40,550 nucleotides of DNA from Phycisphaerales bacterium UBA2402. GTDB taxonomy: Bacteria; Planctomycetota; Phycisphaerae; Phycisphaerales; UBA1924. The translations under genes and the position numbers were made by a program. The stretch spans positions 1-40,550 of the forward strand of contig DDSA01000216.1 in assembly GCA_002343715.1 (NCBI GenBank), given 5' to 3'. This document shows positions 17,423 to 24,719 of this stretch, piece by piece (the stretch's first letter is position 1; each line of letters begins with the position of its first letter). Under the pieces are notes generated by a model that had not been told where the DNA came from, did no database searches, and saw only the letters and a list, made by a program, of their open reading frames with translations.

Positions 17423-17795
17423 TGTGTCGTTACCTCGCCCTGACGCCTGACGGGAGTTGCGCCGGACACATGCCGCCGCGCGTTCCCGCCGATTCCTCTT
17501 GCCTATCCGTCACCACCCCAATCTCCGGCCGTTGTTCGGAGGCCGTCGCGCGTAACGCGGCGGGGGGAGGGATCGGACTTGACTCGGCTGTCGTTTCCCG
17601 GTGTCTTTTGAGAACATCGGGGTTGTATGTCGCTGTTCGGTGGTTTCTTCTCGCCCGGCCTGTACCTGCCCGGACATTCCGACCTTCCGAACCCGCGGGG
17701 CTAGTGTTCTTCGCCCCGCGGAACATTCAACCGACTGACTGACCAAACCTTTACTGATCCGCGCGAGGCTCCAAGCCCCGTGCGGTATTGCTTAC
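17423..17795 (-). other. 373-nt gap inside the operon (rplC-rplD)
   Basis: No convincing gene is present; the short open frames here have no recognisable protein character. The main feature is the 9-bp perfect hairpin at 17693-17721. A leader, attenuator or internal promoter region for rplD onward is the most likely content. Confidence 0.6.
17693..17721 (-). promoter_or_regulatory. GC-rich hairpin between rplC and rplD
   Basis: Perfect arms CCGCGGGGC and GCCCCGCGG surround an 11-base loop, about 75 nt after the rplC stop. No U-run follows in the operon direction, so intrinsic termination is unlikely; an attenuator or processing site is possible. Confidence 0.55.
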
Positions 17796-18482
17796 TTACT
17801 TTTTCTCCGCGACCTTTTTCGCCTTGCTCTTGTAGAGCCGGACAGAAGGACGAACTTCAACATACCCGTTCTTGCCGCCGGGGATCGGCCCCTTGACCAG
17901 GATCAAGTTCCGTTCGGCATCGATGCGAACGATATCGAGGTTACGAACTGTAACCTGCTCATCGCCCATGTGCCCGGCCATGCGCTTGCCTTTCTTCAGG
18001 CCGCCGCCGAAACCGCGGTTGGAACAGAGACCGCCGATCGAGCCGGGAGAACGGTGCTTGCGTTCCGTGCCGTGCGAAGCGAACATGCCCTTGAAGTTGT
18101 GACGCTTCATGACGCCGGCAAAGCCCTTACCTTTGCTGGTTCCGATGACGTCAACGTACATCTGACCATCCATGTCTTTGACCGTCAGCGTCTGGCCGAG
18201 TGAATAGTTGGACAAGTCCGCCGCGGAAACGCGGAACTCGCGGTGATGACGCTTGGGGGTGGTTCCCGCCTTCACGTCGTGCGCGATCATCGGGAGCGTG
18301 CTGTTCTTGGCCTTGATCTCGCCGAAACCGATCTGGACCGCTGCGTAGCCGTCCTTCTCGGGAGTGCGCAGTTGCGTGACTACGCACGGGCCGGCCTCGA
18401 TCACCGTCACCGGCAAAGAGACACCGGCGTCCGTGTAGACGCGGGTCATGCCGATTTTCTTTCCCAGCAGTGAGCAGCCCAT
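17796..18482 (-). CDS. rplC: 50S ribosomal protein L3 with altered central loop
   Basis: A 228-residue L3, whose long loop reaches the peptidyl-transferase centre. Start MGCSLLGKKIGMTRVYTDAG and the KGMFASHGTERKHRSPGSIG, KKGKRMAGHMG motifs are typical. Between PGSIG and KGKRMAG the sequence reads GLCSNRGFGGGLK. It is about four residues longer than the E. coli loop and lacks a counterpart of Gln150, the residue methylated by PrmB. GAAGGAA precedes ATG 18482. Confidence 0.96.
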   Translation of the reverse strand: MGCSLLGKKIGMTRVYTDAGVSLPVTVIEAGPCVVTQLRTPEKDGYAAVQIGFGEIKAKNSTLPMIAHDVKAGTTPKRHHREFRVSAADLSNYSLGQTLTVKDMDGQMYVDVIGTSKGKGFAGVMKRHNFKGMFASHGTERKHRSPGSIGGLCSNRGFGGGLKKGKRMAGHMGDEQVTVRNLDIVRIDAERNLILVKGPIPGGKNGYVEVRPSVRLYKSKAKKVAEKK

Positions 18483-18595
18483 GAATCGTTCCTTCCAACC
18501 TGACTCAAACCCGTCCGATGAACCGAGCCTTGCCTACCTACCTATCCCGTTGCGACCTATCTCGTTCCGACCAAGCCATGCCGGGCCGAGTTTAC

Positions 18596-18904
18596 TTAAG
18601 CCTTGATCCGCACGAAAACGCCGGCGGGCACCACGAGACGGTTAAGCGCCTCGACCGTACGGGCGTTTGGCTCGATGATGTCGATGATCCGCTTGTGCGT
18701 GCGGATCTCGAACTGTTCGCGGCTCTTCTTGTCGATGAAGGGCGAACGGAGCACCGTGTACCGCTCGACACGGGTGGGCAGCGGGATCGGCCCGGCCACC
18801 TTCGCGTTGGTGCGTTTGGCGTGGTCGACGATTTCCTTCGCGGAAGAATCGAGCGCCATGTGGTCGTAGGCCTCCATCCGAATTCTGATCTTGCCGCCTG
18901 TCAT
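18596..18904 (-). CDS. rpsJ: 30S ribosomal protein S10
   Basis: A 102-residue S10 (also NusE in antitermination) and the first gene of the operon. Motifs: [39 protein letters not shown] and [19 protein letters not shown]. The frame extends to TTG 18931, but ATG 18904 gives the normal length. A promoter candidate lies about 150 nt upstream. Confidence 0.96.
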   Translation of the reverse strand: MTGGKIRIRMEAYDHMALDSSAKEIVDHAKRTNAKVAGPIPLPTRVERYTVLRSPFIDKKSREQFEIRTHKRIIDIIEPNARTVEALNRLVVPAGVFVRIKA

Positions 18905-19580
18905 GTGGTGTTTCCGCTGCCTCGCAGTCAACCTAACTTCAGATCAACCGATCCGTCAGCCCGGCCGACCTTCGACCGACGCCCGACTCAACCTGCCAAA
19001 GAGCACCGCGACTGGCCGCGGCAATCCCCGCGCGCACAGGCACAGGGGGGGAAGGGTAGACGTTTGACCCGGCATGTCAAGTCCGATGGGTAGGTTTGAT
19101 CCATCAGTGTGAGGTTTCAAAGAGTTGAGATATTTGAACCTCATATTGTTTGTATTATGATTTATATATCTAGTAATATAATAACAAAATATGTAACTGA
19201 ATTACCCATTTTACGATCTGAGGAATGTTACCGACATGATTTCCACTCTTCACAAGGCTACAAACTCTCTAACGTTCTCAGGATGTTCAAGGTCTTATAA
19301 CACAGTTGTCACTTATAGTCTCCATACTATCCAGTTTCACAAGTTTCGAGTGTTCGATCCGATGGTGCTAACGACAGGTCATGCACAGAGTCGCGGCGGG
19401 GTGTTGGATTCCGTTTCGATTGTGTTCGGCAGGCCAGGCTGGTCTCGCCGGAGCATGGAGTAGATAGAGAATCAGGTCGCCGGCGTGGTGTGGGACCCCG
19501 TTCTGGGGTTCACGTGTGGGCGGTCAAGGATGACGGTCTTCGTTCAGGAACGCCGGCTGCGCCTGGGGAGGTTGCAGTCG
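18905..19580. other. Non-coding region with AT-rich island, upstream of rpsJ and the sigma factor gene
   Basis: No credible gene is visible between rpsJ (leftward) and the sigma factor (rightward). Roughly 19100-19370 is strikingly AT-rich (long runs such as TTATATATCTAGTAATATAATA), whereas the 150 nt next to rpsJ is GC-rich. An imperfect hairpin GAGGTTTCAAA / TTTGAACCTC lies at 19111-19142. The region should hold divergent promoters for both genes. Confidence 0.6.
19053..19080 (-). promoter_or_regulatory. Candidate promoter of the S10-spc operon
   Basis: On the minus strand a perfect TTGACA (19080-19075) is followed after 16 bases by TACCCT (19058-19053), a partial -10 match. A transcript would start near 19045, giving a leader of about 140 nt before rpsJ. 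The -10 is weak, hence moderate confidence. Confidence 0.45.
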
Positions 19581-20168
19581 ATGGTCAGTGATCGCATGGT
19601 CCCCGATTCCGGGGTCGGATGGTTCGAAAAGTTGTACGCTGAGACCCACGGCCCCGCGTTGGCCTATGCGCGTCGGCTGGTTGGTTCCGCGGATGCAGAC
19701 GATGTGGTTCAGGATGCCTTTTTGCGCCTGGCCCGGTACCGGCCCGCGGGAGGCGAGGAAATCACCATCAAGTTCGTCATCGCCGTCGTCAAGAACGTAG
19801 CGATGAACTTCCTCAACCGACGAAACCGCGATACAACTCAGTCACGAAAGAGCCGCCACGACCGGCGCGAATACTCCGATGGCGAAGGACCCGGCCTGAT
19901 GACGACCACGGGCTGGGCTCGCGAACAACTCGAATCTCTCCCGCCGAGCCACCGTGAGGCCTTTGTGCTGGTCGAGGTCCTGGGACTGTCTGAATCACAA
20001 GCGGGACTGGCCATGCACCTTTCTCGCCCGGTTGTAGGAGCGAAAAAACGCTGCGCCACCGAGGCTCTCCGTGACAAGGCTTGCCGTCTCATAGGTATGC
20101 GTTCTACTCGTGAGTCACGGACGAGCGTGTTCACGGATGATCGGTTAGCCCGTCACTCCGCGGCGTGA
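19581..20168 (+). CDS. ECF-type RNA polymerase sigma factor
   Basis: A 195-residue sigma-70 family factor. Region 2 covers about residues 15-80: FEKLYAETHGPALAYARRLV, then DADDVVQDAFLRLARYRP. A short linker follows, and region 4 spans about 117-165 (LPPSHREAFVLVEVLGLSES, then a helix-turn-helix). No region 1 or 3 is present, consistent with an ECF factor. The frame is open from 19485, but ATG 19581 has GGGGAGG nine bases upstream and yields a normal ECF length. No anti-sigma factor lies next to it. Its last 38 bases overlap the 3' end of convergent pyrC. The signal it responds to is unknown. Confidence 0.85.
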   Translation: MVSDRMVPDSGVGWFEKLYAETHGPALAYARRLVGSADADDVVQDAFLRLARYRPAGGEEITIKFVIAVVKNVAMNFLNRRNRDTTQSRKSRHDRREYSDGEGPGLMTTTGWAREQLESLPPSHREAFVLVEVLGLSESQAGLAMHLSRPVVGAKKRCATEALRDKACRLIGMRSTRESRTSVFTDDRLARHSAA

Positions 20169-21453
20169 ACCCCAGGACTTGCCGCCCGTTGATAAACACC
20201 GCAACGGCACGCCCTCGGACTTTTCTGCCGAGGAAAGGAGTGTTCCTGCTCCGTCCTTTCAGATCCTCCGCACGGATGGTCCAATCAACCGCGGGGTCGA
20301 TCACCGTCAGGTCCGCGGGCCCACCGACACGGATCGACCCAAGGCCCAACACATCCAGACCGCATAACTTGGCGGGCTCGACGGTCAGCAGCGCGATCAG
20401 CCGCGGCCACGAGATCAACCCCGTTTCGATCAGGGCTTCCGTGTACAAAGGCAAAGCCGTTTCGAGGCCGATCAGTCCGAAGGGTGCTTCCTCAAAGGGC
20501 AAGGCCTTCTCGTCGGCGCAGTGCGGTGCGTGGTCCGTCGCGAGCACGGTGATCGTCCCATCCGCCACCCCCTGCCGAACGGCTTCGACATCGACGGCTT
20601 CCCTCAAGGGCGGATTGACCTTCGCCATCGTGTTGTAGTGATCACAGGCTTCGTGTGTCAGGAGCAGGTGGTGAGGCGCGGCCTCGGCGGTCACGGGCTG
20701 CCCCTCGGCCCTGGCCCGGCGCACGATCTCGACGCTCCCAGCGCTCGAGATATGCTGCACGTGATACCGGCAGCCGATACCCCGGTTCAGACGGATATCC
20801 CGCTCGATCATCACCTCTTCGGCGACCCGGGGCCACCCGCCGAGTCCCAATCGAAGCGAAACATCTCCAGCGTGCATCGCCGCGCCCCGCGTCAGCGTCG
20901 GTTCCTGGCAGTGCTGCATGAAGGCGCGGCCTGTCAGCCCCACCATGCTCAGCACGCGGCTCATCACCCCCGCGCTGGCGATGCCGTCACCATCATCCGA
21001 GAACCCGACCGAACCGGCACGCGCAAGGAGTTCGATCTCCGCCGGTTCTTCCCCTTTACGTCCCTTCGTCGCTGCGGCGACGGTGAACACGCGGCAGGAA
21101 GCCGTCTTGGCTGCTCGCGAAGCGATGAACTCGACCAACTCCGGCGAATCGAGCGCGGGTGTGGTGTTAGGCATGCAGCAGACTGTGGTAAACCCCCCCG
21201 CCACCGCCGCGGCGGAGCCAGTGGCCAGTGTCTCCTTGTGCTCACCCCCCGGCTCGCGCAGGTGGACGTGGGGGTCGATGAGGCCCGGAGCGATGACCTG
21301 ATCTGTTGCGGTGATCACCCGGTCTACCCCGGAGCGGGAGAGATTCTTCCCGATGGCCGCGATGCACCCATCGCGGATGGCGATATCCGCGACCTTGTCG
21401 GTGCCAGAAGCCGGATCGATGACCCGTCCGCCGGTGAGAAGCACAGAAGCCAT
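20131..21453 (-). CDS. pyrC: Dihydroorotase, class I
   Basis: A 440-residue amidohydrolase catalysing N-carbamoyl-aspartate to dihydroorotate in pyrimidine synthesis. The zinc-site motif DPHVHLREPG (H62, H64) is present. Further metal-site segments are GFSDDGDG (an Asp, where other amidohydrolases use carboxylated Lys), QHCQE (H181), YHVQHISS and the catalytic ATDHAPH. The C-terminal GSIRVGGPADLTVIDP and NGRQVLG parts are typical. Length is normal. It stands alone, without pyrB, although a PreA-like pyrimidine enzyme is also found near the far end of the window. Confidence 0.93.
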   Translation of the reverse strand: MASVLLTGGRVIDPASGTDKVADIAIRDGCIAAIGKNLSRSGVDRVITATDQVIAPGLIDPHVHLREPGGEHKETLATGSAAAVAGGFTTVCCMPNTTPALDSPELVEFIASRAAKTASCRVFTVAAATKGRKGEEPAEIELLARAGSVGFSDDGDGIASAGVMSRVLSMVGLTGRAFMQHCQEPTLTRGAAMHAGDVSLRLGLGGWPRVAEEVMIERDIRLNRGIGCRYHVQHISSAGSVEIVRRARAEGQPVTAEAAPHHLLLTHEACDHYNTMAKVNPPLREAVDVEAVRQGVADGTITVLATDHAPHCADEKALPFEEAPFGLIGLETALPLYTEALIETGLISWPRLIALLTVEPAKLCGLDVLGLGSIRVGGPADLTVIDPAVDWTIRAEDLKGRSRNTPFLGRKVRGRAVAVFINGRQVLGFTPRSDGLTDHP

Positions 21454-21546
21454 GGGGCAGAGCGTAGCGGCGGGAAAGGCGTACGAGAACGCACCACCGC
21501 TGGGATTCGGCCCGGGTAGAGCCTATCCTTTCTTTCCAATTGACCG

Positions 21547-21621
21547 CGGGGTATAGCGCAGCTTGGTTAGCGCGTCTGACTGGGGGTCAGAAGGTCGGCG
21601 GTTCGAATCCGCCTACCCCGA
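21547..21621 (+). tRNA. tRNA-Pro (anticodon GGG)
   Basis: A complete cloverleaf can be drawn: acceptor CGGGGTA/TACCCCG, D arm GCGC/GCGC, anticodon stem TCTGA/TCAGA with loop CTGGGGG (anticodon GGG), variable AGGTC, T arm GGCGG-TTCGAAT-CCGCC, discriminator A. CCA is not encoded. A strong hairpin follows. Confidence 0.95.
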
Positions 21622-21627
21622 CTTTGA
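21615..21627 (+). repeat. 13-bp direct repeat, tRNA-Pro 3' end copy
   Basis: ACCCCGACTTTGA covers the last seven bases of tRNA-Pro and six beyond. It recurs identically at 23471-23483. In both places a CCTCGGC hairpin starts exactly 24 bases after the first base of the repeat. Confidence 0.6.
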
Positions 21628-21632
21628 ATGCT

Positions 21633-21662
21633 CGATGGCCTCGGCAAATGCCGAGGCCATCG
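21633..21662 (+). terminator. Hairpin terminator after tRNA-Pro
   Basis: Fourteen perfectly complementary bases (CGATGGCCTCGGCA and TGCCGAGGCCATCG) separated by AA. No long U-run follows, so termination strength is uncertain, but the position is typical. Confidence 0.65.
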
Positions 21663-21828
21663 GTGTTAATGGAGTGGTTCAAACTCATCCTGTCATCATG
21701 GATTTTTGTGACCTGGTTTGAACTTCTGATCGCTCCACACCACTTCAGGCTCCTATCTCCCCGCCTTGCCGCAAGTCGTCCCCGCTGACCGCTGCGGAAG
21801 GGCAGAAAATTCCGACAGGCGTTTAGAC

Positions 21829-21857
21829 TTGCTTTTTGCAAGTTTGCACCATACAAT
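21829..21857 (+). promoter_or_regulatory. Promoter of the DinB-like gene with overlapping palindrome
   Basis: TTGCTT (21829-21834), 17-base spacer, TACAAT (21852-21857, five of six). A palindrome ACTTGC-5nt-GCAAGT (21827-21843) overlaps the -35 element, where a repressor would act. Transcription would begin at or next to the ATG at 21865, predicting a leaderless mRNA. Confidence 0.55.
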
Positions 21858-21864
21858 CGCTTTG

Positions 21865-22455
21865 ATGAGTGAAGCCGTATTGCATCCCAGACTCGCGCCG
21901 CCCGGCGCCGGCATTCCAGCGATCGAGCGATTTGTCGGCGGAAGCTTTCTAACGCTCCGTCGCCTGCTCGGTACACCTTCAAAACTCACCGCTCAGTTTG
22001 AGCGTGAAAGGCGGACTATCGCGAGCCTGCGCTCCGGGCGGGACGCGAGCGCACTCGGAACCCGGGTGCTCATCGCGCGCCTCAGGGGGCTCGAGGACAG
22101 CAGCCGCTTCTGGTCAGTCTGGATGACGCTTGACCACCTCCGGATCGTCAATGACAATATCACGGGCGTGATCGGCGAACTCACCCAAGGCCGCGTTCCC
22201 GATGGAAGCGCGAGCACCGCCGCGGTCAAGCCAAGCGAGCACGTCGGGGGTGAAGTCGTCACGGCATATGAAGCGTCATGTGATCGCTTGGTCCGGGCAA
22301 TCGCTTCGAAAACCATGCTCCGAACGGAACTGCGGTACGCCCATCCGTGGTTCGGCCCGCTCGATGCGTTCGGTTGGTACGCCATGTCCGCGATGCACAT
22401 GGGCATCCATCGTGTGCAGATCGAACGCATACTGCGCGGCGCGAGCGGGAGCTAG
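21865..22455 (+). CDS. DinB/YfiT-like superfamily protein
   Basis: A 196-residue helical protein. The three-histidine metal site of the DinB superfamily is recognisable: H91 (in TLDHLRIVN) and H178/H182 (MHMGIHRVQ, an HxxxH pair). Members include thiol transferases such as bacillithiol transferase and many enzymes of unknown substrate. The start is ATG 21865; it has no ribosome-binding site but lies where transcription should begin, so it may be leaderless. The next gene starts two bases after its stop, so the three genes to 23332 form an operon. Linkage to an ABM-like protein and an HxlR regulator suggests a role in electrophile or redox stress (inference). Confidence 0.75.
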   Translation: MSEAVLHPRLAPPGAGIPAIERFVGGSFLTLRRLLGTPSKLTAQFERERRTIASLRSGRDASALGTRVLIARLRGLEDSSRFWSVWMTLDHLRIVNDNITGVIGELTQGRVPDGSASTAAVKPSEHVGGEVVTAYEASCDRLVRAIASKTMLRTELRYAHPWFGPLDAFGWYAMSAMHMGIHRVQIERILRGASGS

Positions 22456-22457
22456 GC

Positions 22458-22967
22458 ATGACTTCATTCCGAGGGTTCGGTTCAAAGTTCGGCTGCGCGT
22501 CGGCCCTCGCTACGACCGTGTTGATCGTGTTTCTGGTAAGCAGTTGCCGAGTTGGGTATTCCTTCCGTGGCCCCGGGTATGATGCCGACCGAGGGGTGGT
22601 TCACCAGGACGCGCAGAGGCAAGTCTTTGTCGCGGTCACCCGCGGTGACCTCGAGGCCGGCAGCCAAAGCGAGTTTGCAAACGAGCTACGTGCTGTCATG
22701 GACAGCATGAGCGAACATGACGGGCTGGTTGGTTACTCCGTGCGCAAAGAGCTGTTCGGCTCGCGCGTGTGGACGATGTCGGTCTGGATTGATCGTGCTT
22801 CTATGGAACGGTTCGTACACTCAGCCGCACACCGCAGGGCGATGGCGTCGGGCACTATTGCCCGCGGGTCTTTCATCACCGCAGCTGCGGTGATGAATAC
22901 AAGCTCGACCCCGCCCGGTTGGGCTGAGGCCGGGCGAATGCTCGAAAGCCGGGCTCGTCAGGAGTGA
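22458..22967 (+). CDS. Putative lipoprotein with ABM-like (monooxygenase-fold) domain
   Basis: A 169-residue protein. The N-terminus has a hydrophobic segment with a lipobox (VFLVSSC, Cys30), suggesting an anchored lipoprotein. The rest resembles the dimeric alpha/beta-barrel ABM or DUF3291 family: QRQVFVAVTRGDLEAG, a helix, GLVGYSVRKELFGSRVWTMS and the ASMERFVHSAAHRRAM helix. Such proteins include quinol monooxygenases and heme-related proteins, but no specific activity can be claimed here. It starts two bases after the DinB-like stop and ends just before the HxlR gene, so it is the middle of a three-gene operon. A lipoprotein form of this fold is unusual among mostly cytosolic relatives. 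Confidence 0.65.
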   Translation: MTSFRGFGSKFGCASALATTVLIVFLVSSCRVGYSFRGPGYDADRGVVHQDAQRQVFVAVTRGDLEAGSQSEFANELRAVMDSMSEHDGLVGYSVRKELFGSRVWTMSVWIDRASMERFVHSAAHRRAMASGTIARGSFITAAAVMNTSSTPPGWAEAGRMLESRARQE

Positions 22968-22969
22968 CC

Positions 22970-23332
22970 ATGCCCCGAAAGCGTCAGCAACGACGATCCG
23001 TCTGCCCAGTCGCTTGCACCCTCGATGTGCTGGGGGACAAGTGGACGCTGCTCGTCATCCGTGACCTCCTGTGCGGGCGGTCTACTTTCCAAGAGTTCCT
23101 CGAATCACCCGAGGGGATCGCCACCAACATCCTGACTGATCGCCTCGAGCGGCTTGTGGGAAGCGGGCTGGTGCAGACTGTTCCTTCGACGGTGCGATCG
23201 GATCGTCACACCTACCGGCTGACCGACCGGGGCCGTGCCCTGACGCCGGTCCTGGAGGCGATCCGAGACTGGGGTCTCGCTCACATCCCCGGCACTCGGG
23301 CCCGCCTGAAGCCTCCGGCAGCGGAGGCTTGA
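22970..23332 (+). CDS. HxlR-family transcriptional regulator
   Basis: A 120-residue winged-helix regulator of the HxlR (DUF24) family. The conserved opening CPVACTLDVLGDKWTLLVIR and FQEFLESPEGIATNILTDRL are diagnostic. Two N-terminal cysteines (Cys12, Cys16) are present; in relatives such as YodB and HypR a cysteine in this position senses electrophiles or disulfide stress. AGGAG lies five bases before ATG 22970, which is why this start is chosen over GTG 22964. It is the last gene of the DinB-ABM-HxlR operon and the obvious candidate regulator of the palindrome at 21827-21843. Confidence 0.88.
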   Translation: MPRKRQQRRSVCPVACTLDVLGDKWTLLVIRDLLCGRSTFQEFLESPEGIATNILTDRLERLVGSGLVQTVPSTVRSDRHTYRLTDRGRALTPVLEAIRDWGLAHIPGTRARLKPPAAEA

Positions 23333-23470
23333 CCGCGTGGGAAATCACTACGTGTCCTCGGCCTGACACACCGCTCCATGTTCTGAAACCGCCTTCGCGC
23401 TGAGCACATGGCGTATTCTGGGATCCTGCACCCGCACGCCCGCCAAGAAGAGGTCTCTTGGTGTTCTGTC

Positions 23471-23483
23471 ACCCCGACTTTGA
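23471..23483 (+). repeat. 13-bp direct repeat, distal copy of tRNA-Pro 3' end
   Basis: Identical ACCCCGACTTTGA to 21615-21627. It is followed by GACCTCGGC-cagg-GCCGAGGTC (23493-23514), in the same register as the hairpin after tRNA-Pro. No tRNA body precedes this copy, so it may be an attachment-site remnant. Confidence 0.55.
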
Positions 23484-23492
23484 GCATCCATC

Positions 23493-23514
23493 GACCTCGG
23501 CCAGGGCCGAGGTC
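23493..23514 (+). terminator. Hairpin in the distal repeat copy
   Basis: Nine-base perfect arms (GACCTCGGC and GCCGAGGTC) with a four-base loop, 160 nt after the HxlR stop. It could terminate the DinB-ABM-HxlR operon; no U-run follows. Confidence 0.5.
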
Positions 23515-23849
23515 TGCTGTGTGTGTGTTTCGGTCTGCAGAAGTGTCGTGCCCGGAGCATCGTGTCTCGCGGCAGGATCGATCACCGAGCGGTCATCACC
23601 GTCAGATTTCTACGAACCACATGACCAACCGTGCAATCGCTGGGGAGTAAAACTCCGGACCCAAACAGGCCCGCGGTGATGTTGAAGTTGTACTGGCGAA
23701 CCAGGCCCCCTATCAACTCCGCTGAATGATGTTGCTTCGCGCTCCGTGAGATGCCGCGCGTCTGCTTCTTGACCGCACCACGTTGCCCGAGGACTCAAGC
23801 ATCCACAGTCACCGATCTTGGCCGGCCCCTTGAGTGAGGTATCGGACAT

Positions 23850-23880
23850 GCCTCACACGTCATCACCCGCCGTGTGAGGC
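23850..23880 (-). terminator. Hairpin over the 3' end of the DUF1905-like gene
   Basis: GCCTCACAC (23850-23858) and GTGTGAGGC (23872-23880) are perfectly complementary around a 13-base loop that includes the last codons. It spans the stop codon and has no U-run, so termination is only a suggestion. Confidence 0.4.
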
Positions 23881-24515
23881 GCCGGGCACGAGAGGCTCTT
23901 GCTGTACATCCCCGACCGATCGAAGCAGCACGGCCGACGCTTCCCCTTCGCCAGCATGTCGCACGCCGTCACGATCCGCCGGACACGGGTCTCGGCCTGT
24001 TTGGGCGACACGATCCAGTGAATAAAGTCACGCCGCGCGGCGGGAGTGATGTCCTTCCATGCCTCCCGTACCCCGGCCGATGCGGCTGCGAGAGCCTTGC
24101 GAAAGTCCGGGGGCACTTTCGGCTCCGGCTCCCGTGTGAGGGGTGAAACCTCCACCGACACCGAGTCGCCGGGCTTTGCTCCCGCGGCTCTTCGCAGTCT
24201 GTCACTCACCTTCAGCCAATGCCCACCGCGGCCGTCCGGCTCCAGCGTTTCCTGAAAGGCTGTGCTGTTGAGCACTCCGACGATCGAGACTTGACCGCGT
24301 GAATGGAGTAGGCGGCTTGCCTTCATTGGGAGCGCCAGGAAAGTCCAGTTCCCGGCCCGAGTCCTGGCCCCGACCGATCTCGCCGGGGAACTCGTACCGG
24401 GCTTGGCCTCTGGCTCTTCTCGCGGCGAGTGGAGTGTTGCGGTGAAGCGAATGGGTACATGAGCCGAGGCTGCGCTCCGTCTTTCGGATGACGCCGTCGA
24501 ACTCTTCTTGGTCAT
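23853..24515 (-). CDS. DUF1905 / YdeI-like protein
   Basis: A 220-residue protein with two recognisable parts. The N-terminal half fits DUF1905: FTATLHSPRE, GNWTFLALPMKASRLLHSRG, VVGVLNS-like SIVGVLNSTAFQETLEPDG and LRRAAGAKPGDSVSVEV. The C-terminal half fits the YdeI / OmpD-associated helical module (VPPDFRKALAA, TPAARRDFIHWIVSPKQAET, RVRRI). The activity of this combination is not established; homologues are sometimes annotated as bacteriocin-protection proteins. The start ATG 24515 lacks a clear ribosome site; a GTG at 24557 is an alternative. It is transcribed away from the HxlR operon and is probably a single gene. Confidence 0.75.
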   Translation of the reverse strand: MTKKSSTASSERRSAASAHVPIRFTATLHSPREEPEAKPGTSSPARSVGARTRAGNWTFLALPMKASRLLHSRGQVSIVGVLNSTAFQETLEPDGRGGHWLKVSDRLRRAAGAKPGDSVSVEVSPLTREPEPKVPPDFRKALAAASAGVREAWKDITPAARRDFIHWIVSPKQAETRVRRIVTACDMLAKGKRRPCCFDRSGMYSKSLSCPAPHTAGDDV

Positions 24516-24719
24516 AATTCGATGGTACGCGCCGGGATGTACGTTTGCGGACCGCACCGTCGAAGTCGGCCCCGGATGACGTCACGAAAGAACGCGGGCG
24601 TGCGCTATCGCACGCCGGAACACGAATGATGATTCACGCGTGTATCGGCCCGGCCGGTGCGATCCCGTGGGGCGCGGATCGCACGGTGCAACGCCTGCTC
24701 CAGCGCGAACACTTCCGCA

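Larger units (their letters stand above)
23333..23852. other. 520-nt intergenic region with second tRNA-end copy
   Basis: No supported gene. It contains the second 13-bp repeat (23471-23483) and the matching hairpin at 23493-23514. Short open frames between 23590 and 23850 on the minus strand could be remnants of something, but none matches a family I know. Confidence 0.5.

Noticed and set aside
17430..17726. Possible small gene in the rplC-rplD gap
   Set aside because: Composition is Arg/Pro/Thr-rich without structure and it overlaps the strong hairpin; non-coding seems more likely.
21547..23514. Full integrative element at tRNA-Pro
   Set aside because: No integrase, excisionase or replication gene is present and the repeat is only 13 bp; kept as a finding, not annotated as a mobile element.
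23590..23850. Possible gene remnant between the distal tRNA repeat and the DUF1905-like gene
   Set aside because: Short protein-like runs appear in different minus-strand frames, but none matches a family I know, so a pseudogene call is not supported.
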